Source: Siderastrea radians (taxonomy: Eukaryota; Cnidaria; Anthozoa; Scleractinia; Rhizangiidae). From it: DNA of 64,000 nucleotides. The notes beneath the pieces are model-generated. The model had not been told where the DNA came from. It made no database searches and worked only from the letters and a program-made list of their open reading frames with translations. Within the stretch, counting starts at the first letter, position 1; every line of letters starts with the position of its first letter. Below, piece after piece: positions 41,151 through 52,902 of this stretch. The position numbers and the translations under genes are program-made. The stretch lies in contig OZ024895.1 in the NCBI GenBank assembly GCA_964017195.1, forward strand, positions 32,051,375 to 32,115,374, in the 5' to 3' direction.

Positions 41151-41620
41151 AGAAGATAAATTTGGTCTCAGATGCTGAGTGTGTGACGTCATTTTTGTCA
41201 CAATAAGTGGGGTGCAAAATCCTACTACTTTACGTGCCAAGAACAACCTTTTCGGAAACTGCCAAGAACGAATGTATTGAATTTCATGCAAAGCATCATG
41301 GATGCACCTTTATTTCCTCCTTGAGTGGCGTGTTTCTTCCCTCCTAGCAAAAAGCATGCAAGTATGTATTTTCCGTGATTAGCAGGTCTATGTGGATTGA
41401 TAGGAAAAATAGCCGATGTTTGCGCCGTTTCTTCCAAATCAGCTTTTTCGACCTATTTACGACCACTTTTTTCCGCTTTTCCGCTATAAAACCCACATCC
41501 CTGATTTTACGTCCCCGCGTTCCCGACGTCACGTCCCCACGCGCCCCTGCCTCGCACGTCGCCAAACGCGCGTCCCCCACGTCCCTGTCCCACTTTTAGA
41601 GCCGATTTCGTTTCTACAGT
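40480..41620. repeat. inverted repeat around the GGGGACG minisatellite
   Basis: 40545-40800 recurs as reverse complement at about 41360-41610 (CAATCC(A/G)CATAGACCTGC, GAAAAGCGGAAAAAAGTG), with roughly 15-20 percent divergence. Unit 1 has only the left arm. Confidence 0.6.
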
Positions 41621-43430
41621 TATGTTTAGGTTGTGATTTTTAGCCAATGACGTCACGTTAGTGACGTCATATGGCTACTGTCAGAGCCTAAAAGTCAACG
41701 ATAGCCGACAGTGTCGTGTCTGTCTTACGATTTGTGAGGCTGGGGGGATATTCTGTGAGACGATGGGTGGGGGTGTGCACCGGGACACTGAAACTCTTAC
41801 CTTATCAGCGGCACAAACCCATACAGCTAATGTTATGGGAGTAAGACCCCCGGACTTTTGTGTACGTGAGGTCTGGCAGGATTTTATTCGCGTTGTAGTC
41901 CTGTGTTTACTTAGCTGAAGTACAAATTTCCACAGCAGCAAATACAAGACGGACTTGCCAATTTGAGATGTTGTATGAACAGAACGTGGAAATTAACGTT
42001 ACATCGATCCCTAATTAACAGGGAAAGGAACAATATTTAAAGCCCAAGTTTATAACGATAGTGAAAAGACTAGAGTAAAACAACATAAAATTTTTCGGGA
42101 TTATCTCTCGGTAACAGCGAATCTAAAATTTGCAGTGTCATTTTTGAGTGCGTGTTATAAAACATGAAACCCATTAAAACTAAATCGGAAATTGCGCGGC
42201 TTGTTGCTGGCTATTCTTAAAACTGAAAAACTTGAATGAAACTAGTATTAAAATTCAAGTCACAGTGGTGATCAAGGAATTAGAGGATGGATGTAGTAAA
42301 ATCTTAACAAGATACTAAACGTTATTTCGGGGTTATTCATAGCTCAAAGTGTAAAGCGTATGTTGAGCAAATTTGCATAGTTGACAGCTGTAATTTCAGC
42401 CTTATAAGGAATGTAACGCAACACTTAAAACATCTCGAACCGATCGAAACAGTATCGAAAGATTAACAACAACATATGTGACAAAGCGTTCTAATAGAGA
42501 CCTGTTGGATCTACTGGAAAGCGAGCTGAATTTGAACATTTTCGTACTGTTCGAAGGCAAAGCAAACGAAATTTATTCGGCTGTAGGTTGAGACTCAAAA
42601 TAAACACGTGAGCTAAAAATAACTTTGTACCGTGGGAAAGTTACAAATGTAAACATACTTTGGTCGATTTGTGAAGCAAAAAGACGAAAATTATGATAGC
42701 CGACTTGATTACAAAGCAAGCAACTTCAGTTAACAGGGGAAATAAATATAGTTGCAAAACTATTTCAGTCGTGTTTATAAACGCTAGTTCAAACCGATTT
42801 AGAACGAAAATATTGTGGATACAAGAAACGCCGTTTGATGGCAGACTCCTGTTTTGACAATACAATGTACTAAGAACGTAAGTAGTTGACTGAAACGTCT
42901 GAAACCTTACAAATTAAACGAAGTAAAGCGAGACGCGTGTCACGCAAATCACACAGAGCGTCAGAACGGCACCATTTAGAAAGTTGACCGTTTATGAGCA
43001 CTGAAAAGTATTGGATATTCGCCGGTAGAAGAAAGAAATTAAAAGGTTCAACTGCAAGTTGCATTTATTTCTGAAGCAAAATTGTAAACTTTCCACTGAT
43101 CTTTGCCTAAATTATGTATGCAATATTTTTCGACGGTGAGTTTAAGTTTAAGTTTATTTGTTTTTGTCTGTGTTCTTTGAAGAACCGTGAAACAAAGAGC
43201 TTTCTTCGGTTTTTTTTTACTCCGCGTAGTCACGCTGCTGAATCATTACCAGGTTTTATAGTGGATAACCACAAGATCTTTTTGGTGGTGGTGGTGGGGG
43301 GGGGGGGGCGCTGAGGGGTTAGGGTGGGACTTACCGGAGGTGTAAAGTCCCATAGGTTGTCAGGATAAATTTCACCATATTGTGAAAAAAAAGAGTCATT
43401 GGCTCTGCGCGCATTGCGTGCCTATGTTTA
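41620..43430. other. unit 2-3 junction, no recognised gene
   Basis: Apparently single-copy within the window. Contains paired TGACGTCA palindromes (41648, 41662). Frames of 60-90 codons show no family resemblance. A G run with GGTGG repeats lies at 43287-43310. Confidence 0.35.
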
Positions 43431-43724
43431 TTCGTGAGTTCGAGTTAGCTACATACCTTGGACAATTTTCCTGGCAAGGTTGTTTTTAGAAAGTATATAG
43501 CATACTGTAGTTTAAAAAGATAGCGATAAAAAATCTGTTAAAAGTTTGTTTACGTTACAGTCTTGTAGTACAGTAAACTCCCATTATCTTGGACAGTAGT
43601 TCTCGCTTGTTACTGTGAGAAAAAGTCATTTCTTTTAGGTTGCGTTTTATAGTTCTTTTTATTGGCTGTCTCTAACGTGACATCTTCCAGTATTTTCTCT
43701 TGATATTGTTAGACAGTGGTAGAG

Positions 43725-43965
43725 GAGCGGTACAGTTGTGGTTAGCGCGTTGGACTTTTTTTCATTGGAAGATCTGAGTGTTGGTGATTAGATGCTAGGT
43801 TCGTCTTAGCACTGGATTGTTGTTTCCTTTCGCAAAAAAAACCTTTTCTCCACATTCTCTAACACTGACCAGGTGTATAAATGGGGACCTATCCCCGCCA
43901 AAAACTGCCATGGTAATGCTAAGATAGACTAGCCTCCCATCCGAGGGTAGGAGTTGTTGTTCACG
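43725..43965 (+). mobile_element. tRNA-derived SINE-like element
   Basis: The head GTGGTTAGCGCGTTGGACT resembles a pol III A box. The body carries AGGTGTATAAATGGGGACC and a CATCCCATCC-type core. Related copies lie at 17215 and 60945-61440. A poly-A or simple tail is not evident. Confidence 0.45.
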
Positions 43966-44028
43966 ATACAGAAATGACTTTAGGCTCCAGCCATGCTACT
44001 GTGCCTTGCCTTTCCTTTACTGCATATA

Positions 44029-44424
44029 CCGTAAAAGCTCTATTAGACCCCCGGGGACTTATTTAATTTTCGACCACAGAAACGGGGGCTTATTAGAGAG
44101 GATGGCTTAATACAAAGGGGGTGGTGGGGGGGGGGGGGCTTTTTCAAATCATAAAATTTACTAAAAGCAAAAAATTAATTTTAGCAAAAATTACTCTAGG
44201 TCACTGTGTAATAGGGACAATAATGGTGTGTGTATCACGGAACTACAACTATCACATAATTTATACTCTAATATAATGGTACTTCTGGGAAATGAAAGAC
44301 CACATTTCCCAAAAAGTGGCTGAAACATATTAATAAAGGCTTGACACAGATGCTGATATTTCAAACCGAAATTGCAAAATGGAAGGGGGGGGCTCATTAC
44401 AAAATCTGGCTTAGAGCTTTTACG
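44029..44424. mobile_element. TA-flanked MITE with CCGTAAAAGCTCTA ends
   Basis: CCGTAAAAGCTCTATTAG and the inverted TTAGAGCTTTTACGG, flanked by TA. The empty site CATATACAGTACTTTAC is at about 61570 in the last unit. Unit 2 keeps only the right part (28340-28612). Tc1/mariner-like by target. Confidence 0.65.
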
Positions 44425-45312
44425 GTACAATACTTTACTACTACAATTGTGAACAGAAATAATGCTCTCTTTAAAGGAAAATGGATTTAGCTTTTGAAAG
44501 GAATAATAATTTTGTGATTCCCCTAAGTTTTCAGGATAGTGGGAGGCGACTGTATGCATATAGATTTGTTACTTGTCGCTTCTTGTATAGAACTTGAAAT
44601 ATCTTATTACGATCAGCAATTTTGCATTTTTGTGGAGTTGTAATGCTGTGTGCGTTTTTTCACCAGTTGTGTCAGGTTTCATGTTCCAGAAATGTGACCC
44701 TTGTATGAGTTAAATTATATTAACTGTTCCGTTAATAAAGCAGTTAACTGTGATCATGACATTGCTGTTTCTTGTTCAAATGTTGCGTCATTTGAGAAAT
44801 CTCTCTTTTTTCCTCGGGCGGTCGAGAACTGCAGCGAGCGCACAATCAATATAGGAGAATCTTCTAGAGGGATCCTACAGGAATTTGTAACTTGCCACCA
44901 GAGCTTTGGCGGAAAAGTGCAGGATTCCAGAGCTAAGTTGGTCTGTTTCCAACCCCTTTTTCTTCCGGGGGCGGGGTGGGGGGGGGGGGTGGGAAGGCAG
45001 GGAATGGTTACGCGAGCGTACATGCTCGTTTAAAAGCTTTCGTTTGTTCGATGATCGTTTTAAAAGATAGAAGGTCTGTGAACAATCTAGAGCTTAGTGG
45101 CTACAAAGAGGGTAGAAAGAGCGAGATTAACGTTCCGTGCATAAAAAAGAATGAAAACCTAAACGTTTTCGAATGTTCTGGCGTTTTATTTTAAAGCAGA
45201 GTCATGCGCACTTTCACAATTGAAAACGGAGATTTCGAAAGAAACTTTTGATATTTTTCGAAGCCAAGATTTATCTTTTACGTGTAGGCGGCAAAACGGA
45301 CAATAACGATTA

Positions 45313-46665
45313 TTAACCTCTTACTAACTGAACGCGAGGGCCGTACTGGGGAATATTGGGCCGAGGTCGTGGCAGTACGGACCTCGCTGCGCTCGGTCCG
45401 TACAAAAACGACCGAGGGCCAATATTCCCCAGTACGGTCCTGAGCAAGTGAAGTTAGTAAGTGGGTTATTATATGGCATCACTTTGGGTACGAAACCACA
45501 CTTCCGGTAGTTCATTCACGTCAATTTCCGGCGCGATGTCAAGGAAAGAAGCCCGCGATTTTAACTGGCTTTCGAATCAGTTTGATGATCGTTGCTGTCG
45601 ATCGGCAAAAACTTGCGTGGCCCTTGAACGAAAACTGTTCTGCTTCTATTACATGTGTCAGTTTTTCGTTGTCCTCTACAACATGGTTTTATTTGAAAAT
45701 ACTTCTTCGTTATGGGTGGAGACAACTCGGGAAAAAGAAGAATAATGAAAAGGCCGCGATAAAATCTCACAAACGTGCTTCTCAAACTGGAAATTGTGGT
45801 AGCGTGTTAGTCTGTAATGTGAACAAAGGAACTCTCGAACTTTAAGAAAAAGACACTGGGAATTATCTCGCCATCAAATACTGCAAGTTGTTTGCTTCAG
45901 TGGCTTTATGGAGAACTTTGTGGATGCTGAGAGCAAATTTTCGTCGCACCTAACAAAGTTGTTTTTATCGCGAGCTACTTAACTACAGCAAGAGCGGTCT
46001 TGTGAACAAGCTAAAATTATTTTCAAGGATGTCAACTACAAGAGCAGGAATCTCGCTGAGGAATCAAGGTACACTGTTAGTTTAATACATGAACGTGTAG
46101 CTTTAATTTGTTCTTGTGGAAAGCACTGACTGAAGCGATGGCCAATATTAAACTAGACAAGAACATGATCGTTTCCTTTCGATTTATTAAGTCTTACATT
46201 TGCCGATGAAAGCCGTTTGCTTGTTGTTTTGCAGTTTTAATTTTTTTTCTTGTGAGAAAAAATACTAAGTCTTGGCCGATTTACTCGGCTCTTTACAGCT
46301 TACAGTCTATAGCTGTACGAACAATCATTAAACACACACAGTCACCGAAGAACGTTGGCCATGCTTTTTGATTCACTGCCGAGTCTTTTGCTGATATCAA
46401 AAAGTCGGTAAAGTTCATTGAAGAGCGCTTTTTCTAAACAGACGACTTTACCGCGTTCATTTGTTTTGTACCAGCTCCAAACCTTTCCCTTTTTTTATCT
46501 TCTTGGATTTTCGCAGTTTGAATTTTGCGGGAGCGGGAGCGCGAAAAAAAATATCGAAAAAGGACCGTTTCCATGGTAATGGTCCGTACTGTAAAATCCC
46601 GACCGAAAACTAACCAATCAGAACACTCGATTTAGACTGGAGAATTGCTTGCCATATAATAATAA
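45313..46665. mobile_element. insertion specific to unit 3, hairpin plus ~1.2 kb
   Basis: Unit 2 reads CGATTATTAATTTGTATGGC without this DNA. The first 154 bp form a hairpin: TAACCTCTTACTAACT and CCGTACTGGGGAATATTGG against their complements, around TACGGACCTCGCTGCGCTCG. The remainder starts TTATATGGCATCAC and ends TTGCCATATAATAA, an inverted pair. It contains GGTCCGTACTGTAAAATCCC near its right end, echoing the hairpin. Frames of up to 94 codons (MSRKEARDFNWLSNQFDDRC) match no family I know. Class and exact ends are uncertain. Confidence 0.5.
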
Positions 46666-46823
46666 TTTATATGGCCTCGCGGCCTTTAGTCCACAGGCAA
46701 GCTGTAAAATCCAAAACGAAGATTTCTAAGAAGCCATTACAACTGACGGAGAGTTTCTGGTCGTTTTCGCTGCGTGGAGAGCGAAAGCAAGAGGAAAAAA
46801 ATTAAACTTGTGGATAGGAAATT

Positions 46824-47055
46824 ATAAAGGAACTATGTCCCGGTATTTTTCACTTTTCTGAAAAATTATTTTCTCATTGAAGGAAACCTCGTAGTAATAG
46901 TTTCCCAAGGTAGAAAAGCACCAAAGAAGTAATAATAAACCAAAACTAAACAAGGATGGTTACCACTGTGGGAGATTAAGATGGATTACGAATAACAAAC
47001 TTGAAAAAACTTGCCAGTTTTTGAAAGATAGGTTATCCTTGGCGTGGCTCCTTTA
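46824..47055. mobile_element. TTAA-type MITE (unit 3)
   Basis: Orthologue of 30036-30265, starting TAAAGGAACTATGTCCCGG and ending GGCGTGGCTCCTTTAA. Confidence 0.55.
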
Positions 47056-48300
47056 AATGAAAATGAAAGGAAAAGGAACGAAAACAGTGGATACTTATGG
47101 AATAACTTTTTAAGATTTGATGAAAATCTAACCAATCACTGATTGGGATAATCGTCTATGTCAGGATTCCACTGATTCACGGCGTATATCGAGGTCCAGA
47201 GGATAACGGGCACTGTATTGTTTTAACCAACGAGGCAAGCATATCCATAAGGCAAGGGCTCTTCTCAACACCGACTGATACAAGCATAAGCATGAACATA
47301 AAAGGAATAAAATCAGTCGTTCATCGCATCCTTTTCAATATATAAAAATCCGTTCACCACGACTAATGCACAGCATAAGGGAAGTTTTTTAATCCTTCGT
47401 GCTTTGCTTGCGTCAAGACCATTTTTATGTTGACATGAACGTTAATTTGCATGTGCCTGTATGTGTTTGAAGTTGATAGTACGATTTCAATTAAATAAAG
47501 ACAATAGAGCAAACTTTGCACTGAGCTGGCTTGCGCGTAGTCCTTACTTTCCTTCAGGGACAGAGAAGCGCGTGGCGAAACCTGAGGAATTCTTTTAAGG
47601 ACATGTTTACTATACGAAGAGTGGGAAAATCCTAGTGCTAGGGTTGCCATGACAGGAGGTACCATTTACAGGGGAAACCAGTTGGTCCATGGTTTGTGTA
47701 AATTATAAGCAAAGGCTCTTGAATGACAAGTTGCGTTCGAGATTGGCGTGCACCACTTGCGCAGTTGAGGCTACTGGTTACAGAGAGTCTGGAACTAGTT
47801 TGACTATTGGCGCAGGGTCTGGAACTGGTGGAAACAAACTTTTCCGTTCGGATATTCTGCTTGGCAATTTTGGAGTACCTCTCAAACGTTCCGTTTATTC
47901 TGGAGATTTTCCAGTCGGACAAACTAAACAAGCCTTAACATTTACAGTCTAACAGAAAATTGCGGATTTTTTTAAATTGATTAACACTCAGGGTCTCCAT
48001 GTAATCCAAGAAATTACCTGAATCACGGATTGTTCCCAGAATCTTCTATTTTAGACAACAAGACAGTTGGTCTGTTGGCCATGACGCGCGGCGTTACTTA
48101 AGTTTGCTCTCAAGAAGAGCTAATAATAAAGGAAACGACTGTTTTCCAAGTCTCCCTTCTTCATCTAGTTCTTACTTCGCGTCGAGACTTTTTTCTGTAA
48201 GGCTGCCGACTCGACTTGGCACTCGACTTGGCGCGAAATTATGTAACGTCACTGAATATCAGGAGAGTCTCTGAGAACTAGGCTACCGCTCTCCCATACT

Positions 48301-48529
48301 TTCAAGACCATGCTAAAAACGCATTTATTCAGAATTGCTTATTCCAATTTTCTTTAGCTGTCCTATGCAATATAATGTAAATAGTTTAGTTAGTCATTTA
48401 GTTTTTAGACAATTTGTTTAAATCATGTAATTTATTATCAGAAAGGATTTGTAAAGCGCTTTTGATCATATCTAAATGTAAAAAGCGCTATAGAAGTAAT
48501 AAACATTATTATTATTATTATTATTATTA
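48301..48529 (+). mobile_element. 5'-truncated LINE 3' end, unit 3 only
   Basis: Starts FKTMLKTHLFRIAYSNFL then a stop (48355-48357), the usual last residues of CR1/L2-type LINE polyproteins. A short UTR with AAAGCGCTATAGAAGTAATA and an ATT repeat tail follow. Unit 2 lacks it. A clear target duplication was not found. Confidence 0.65.
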
Positions 48530-49299
48530 GTTTAAGCAACTACGAAGGGGGTGGCAACGAGAACGTCAAAAACAAATAGGCTTTACTGAGCAAAAATATG
48601 ACTCGGCACGTGAATTTGTAAATCTTAGTACATTTTTTTGTCGTCCTCTGCAAAACAACAACGTGTAATGATCAGTCTAAAGGTTTTTTGAAGAACGGGA
48701 ACACACGACGGTGACTTCTTCTTTCTCTTGGAATAATCATGCAGTAGAATAAAAGAGCCGAAATACAAAATTTAAATGACAATTTCCTTTGCGTCGTCGT
48801 TGCATAAAGTTCCTAATTTCTGATGTAGGTGTTATCGTTAGCGAGGAGAATGGTTTTGGACAGTTTTGCATTTCCACGATCATGCTGTGCAATTCGCATG
48901 TTCTGTCGTTTAGTAACAGGTTTTTCTCGTCCCTGATAAAGAGTTCTAGCGAAAAACAAATCGAGCGCCAGCTGACGAAAAGGACAGTGAGCCCTAGCGC
49001 AGAACTCGGTCTGATACTCTTGGTGAAATTCCACCTCCTTTTCTTATATAGAATATAAACATTTCTTAAAATCATTTTTATTGCATTAAGAAAGGAAACT
49101 ATACCGGCAGTACCTAACATTCCATACATTACATGTTACACATACACGCATTATTTTCTACACTACATTCTATGCATCACATTATACATTGCATTTTACA
49201 CTACTCTATTTTTATATATTGCACTTACAGGTATGTTTTGCTACCCTCCCAGACACAAAGGTTGTAAAATTACTCTCCAGCAATACGAAAAGAAAAAAA

Positions 49300-49536
49300 T
49301 CAGAGGTTGTGTTGAAAGGCGTTAATGAAAGGCTTCCACTTACCATTGTGGGTTTTTAGTCTGTTGTTCTTTGTGGCAATTGATCGTTCAATGGATTCAA
49401 TGTAATTCAATTTGACAATGACACGAGACAAAGATGGGAGAGAATTCTTAAGGCGATTATGATAAATTATCTGTTTTCCAACAAGGATGATGTGATTTAA
49501 AAGCAGCCAGTGAGACCACAGGCGGCCCAAACTCAC
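49300..49536 (-). pseudogene. C-terminal fragment of a LINE reverse transcriptase (unit 3)
   Basis: Copy of 32296-32532 with substitutions such as IIL for III and SRVIVKL for TRVITKL; same truncation and same neighbour. Confidence 0.4.
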
Positions 49537-49890
49537 GTTACGAGGTGTAATGTAATTTACATTCTTTAGAAGCGCCTTCGGTGAAGCGGAACGTGACCTT
49601 TGAGCGTGCCGGTATCGCGTTACAGGCGACCGTTAAAAGAGACGTTGTATGAGAATTAAAATACTGAGGTCTGCGAGGGCTAAATGAAGATAAATTTGAA
49701 CTTTTGTTCAATACAATGAATGAAAAATACTTACCTTTGATGTATTCCTTTGTGTTTTGCCGTGTATTCATCGTTTTAGTGGATTTTAGGCTTCATTGCG
49801 TGACCACTGCAACTCCCTTCATAAGACACCTGTAACGCGATCCCGGCTCGCTCAAAGGTCACGTTCTGCCTCACCGAAGGCGCTTATAAA

Positions 49891-50312
49891 CAGGGTCTGG
49901 AAGGGTATTCTCGGGATCCGGGATTTGACCAAAATATAGTGCGGGATTCGGGAAAACGAAAAATATCTTGACAGCATTCGGGATTTGACTGCTACCAGGG
50001 AAGCAGGATTCACCAAAATTTGGGTACGGGATGCCGGATTTTGTTGCCTGTCTGTCGGGAATTTGGGAAATCGTCACAACCCAAAAAACCATTATAGCGG
50101 CAAAAGCGAATCAACCAGGCGAGCGCAAAATATCAATCGAAAGAGCCAATCTACATCTTAAATTTATTAACTTTTGCAGAAATAAGTCTTTTTTAATGTA
50201 TTTTTGGGAAAGAAGAAACGAAATTCGGGATAACGATGAAAAAGTGAGGGATGCGGGATTCTCGTGAACAAGGAGCGGGAATGCGGGATCAGGACCCCCC
50301 TTCCAGACCCTG
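49891..50312. mobile_element. DNA element with 15-bp inverted ends and TATAAA duplication
   Basis: CAGGGTCTGGAAGGG and CCCTTCCAGACCCTG are perfect inverted ends. TATAAA flanks both sides (49885-49890, 50313-50318). The interior repeats GGGAT/CGGGA motifs about ten times and has no transposase. A 6-bp duplication is unusual, and I leave the superfamily open. Unit 2 shows the corresponding excision footprint. Confidence 0.75.
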
Positions 50313-50389
50313 TATAAAGATTGTAAATTACATTACTCGAATCAACAAGTTCTTTGAAGTTGATTTTGCAATAAAAGTTAACGCGAGTA

Positions 50390-50430
50390 AGGAACGACGT
50401 TTCGACCGTTCAACGGTCATTTTCAAGTTC
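50390..50430 (-). ncRNA. degenerate hammerhead-like motif (unit 3)
   Basis: Same as 32970-33010: stem II GACCG...CGGTC, then GAAAC and GTC, with a degraded first core. Confidence 0.35.
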
Positions 50431-50805
50431 GGTGTTAGAATAAAATTACATGTGTAAATATAGTAAAAGCGCTAAAAATATGTACATACAAACAATAGAC
50501 AATAAGAATAAAAGGCTAAAAGTGGCTAAAAATAACTTTGTGCAAATGGCATGCAGAGCTGTAAAAGATATAATTAAAAGCGTATAGGGCGACGGGAATA
50601 AGAACATTAAAATATCTAAAAATACCTAAAAATAACTAAACAAATAATTTTGCTCGGAGCGAGTCGCTCTGTTTGTTGAGCTTTGGCTTCAGAAGTCTAA
50701 TAAAAAGCATCTCAAAAATTAAACAGTCAAGCTTGCTCTGGCACTTCCTTAAAATCTTAAAATTCTTCTCGATGTTATCTGGCTCCTTTCCATGTTGTTC
50801 TTTAA

Positions 50806-51403
50806 CTCTTTTCCGTCAAGAGTTGTATTTTCCCGACGTTGAAGCCGGGAACCATTGAGCCACTTAAAACGTCATCATTTTTGACGTCACCAGATTGTTT
50901 TGATAAGCAGCTAGCACAGCAAGGACAGATCCATCCATACGTGTGTCCATTTTGAATATCGACCAAATTCTGGCAGAGCTATACCAGAAAAACGTGTCCA
51001 ATTTTGGCTGCAAGGTTGGTGGTAAAATAGGCCAAGTCGCCTAGTTGATCAATGTTCCATTTCCAGCTTTTTAGAAGGACTGAGGCAAAAACTTTTCCCG
51101 TGGATAGAAAGGTGATAAAGGGTAGAAGATAAAGAGAAAAGAAAGGGAGAGAAAAAGGAAAGCAAAAGAAGCGAGAAAAAATTAGAAATGAATCAGCAAA
51201 ACAAGTCCAAATTTTGGCTTATGCGCATGCGTGAAACCAAAATAATGTACAATTTTCAACAGAAGCTGGCTCAAAATTGAGCTAAAATGTAAGAAAACGC
51301 TTTTGTAGCAAAGTTTAGCGGCATTTAGCACCATAGCACTTCAAAAACCGCTTTAGCGGTAAAAAATGCGTTTTTCTAAGGGAAAAACGCTGACGGTAAA
51401 GGG
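50806..51403. mobile_element. piggyBac-like MITE
   Basis: TTAA flanks on both sides (50802-50805, 51404-51407). The inverted ends CTCTTTTCCGTCA and TGACGGTAAAGGG match the CCCTTT start typical of piggyBac-group ends. 598 bp, no transposase. It interrupts the Penelope-like nuclease frame. Confidence 0.7.
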
Positions 51404-51779
51404 TTAATGTGACGTCCGATAGCCGATCCTTTGTATTCTTCGATGCGCTGGTGTAAGTGCCGACACGAATAGCCGACATAATCTGCATCGCACAGATCAC
51501 ATTTAAAATAATACACAGCGCTTTGTTCAAACTCACGTTACACCTCGTAACGTGAGTTTGGGCCGCATGTGGTGAGACCTTTTGTGTCACACCAAAAATG
51601 ATGTCACATTCATTGAGAGGGCTGTGCAATTCACATGTTCCGTCGTTCAGTAACAGGTTTCTCTCGTCTCTCATATAGAGTTCTAGCGAATAACAAATCG
51701 AGCGACGAAAGGGTCAGCGAGCCCTAGCGGAGAACTCCGTCTGGTACTTTCGGTAAAATTCCGCCTCCGTATCTTATAT

Positions 51780-52510
51780 CCCGACGTTACCGATCGAACC
51801 AAATCGAACGTTCGATTAATCGAATCCAATCGAACCCAATCGAACTCAATCATGTGATTGGGTTTCATTGGGCTCGGTAATCGAACACAATCGAACTCTC
51901 ACCAGAAAATTGGAGCAATCGAACGAAATCGAACGTTGATTAGGTTCGATTGCGTTCGACCGGAAGGCAATCACAAAAAATGATCGACGTTGGATGAAAA
52001 ACGAACGCTGTTGTCAACTCTGTTATTGCTATTAATTGCTTTTCTCACAAATGTGGTGGCTTCTTTTATCTCACGTTACCTTGGAGCGGTTTTCAGCATT
52101 GCTTCCAAGACTGCACTGTTCTCAACTAGTTAGTTTGTATTTTTTTTATAATTTGCATTACCTTTATAGCTTGTTTCAGTTCATTGAATTTTACATGGGT
52201 TATTGTAAAGAATACATATGCTGATAAGAAATAAATGAATCATATATGAAAATTAAAAAAAATCCGATCTTCTGTTAGTCCCATGAACTCAATACGTAAG
52301 TTGTTCTTACGTTCTGAAACATATTGTTCAAATAGCTGACATATTTTGAATGATTTTTATATTGTTCGATTGGGTTCGAAAATCGAACACAATCGATTTT
52401 TTTAGTTCGATTGCGTTCGATTTCCGTACCAATCGAACCTAGTCGTTCGACTAAGTTCGATTTGGTTCGATTGAGTTCGATTTCTGAACAGTTCGATTGG
52501 TCACGTCGGG
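51780..52510. mobile_element. non-autonomous element with AATCGAAC-repeat arms (unit 3)
   Basis: Orthologue of 33743-34471. The left end CCCGACGTTACC is closer to the right end than in unit 2. Left target CTTATAT intact (51773-51779), right one altered (CTTATCA). Confidence 0.75.
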
Positions 52511-52902
52511 CTTATCAGTAGGGTATAAACATGATTGATTGGTACACTTAATTTTGGAAAAAAGGGTTGGTTATTGAAATAGGTCAAGATAATTCACATG
52601 TTTTAAATTTAGTGCGAATAGCGGTCCCCACCACCTCAGGGTGGGGTAGGGATCATGAAAGTCACGTGATCGAGTTCTGCGGTGTCCATGTGGTGGTGTG
52701 CCTGACGAAGAAGGGCTGAATTTCTGTTTTTAATTGTTCTCCGTTTCTGCGTTTGAGGTACGTAATAGAGCCAATAATACCTTAAGATACTAAATCTCAC
52801 CACACAAGAAGCGTTTGAATTTCAATCGGAGAGTTTTCTGTTTTGCGATCGCGTTTCGAGATGGTTTGGCTTGTTGCATATGATGACTATCGATCGCCTC
52901 TA

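Larger units (their letters stand above)
49517..51560 (-). mobile_element. Penelope-like element remnant (unit 3), split by two insertions
   Basis: Same structure as 32513-33535, interrupted by the elements at 49891-50312 and 50806-51403. It preserves the bases before CDADYVGY that unit 2 lost, giving YFKCDLCDADYVGYSCRHLH, and so is the better reference for the GIY-YIG region. The nuclease frame is cut at KGSAIGRHI by the second insertion and resumes as KEQHGKEPDN below 50802, ending at 50636. Confidence 0.55.

Noticed and set aside
43725..43800. tRNA gene
   Set aside because: Only an A-box-like head is present; no cloverleaf or B box at the right distance, and the sequence continues into a repeat core, so called SINE-like.
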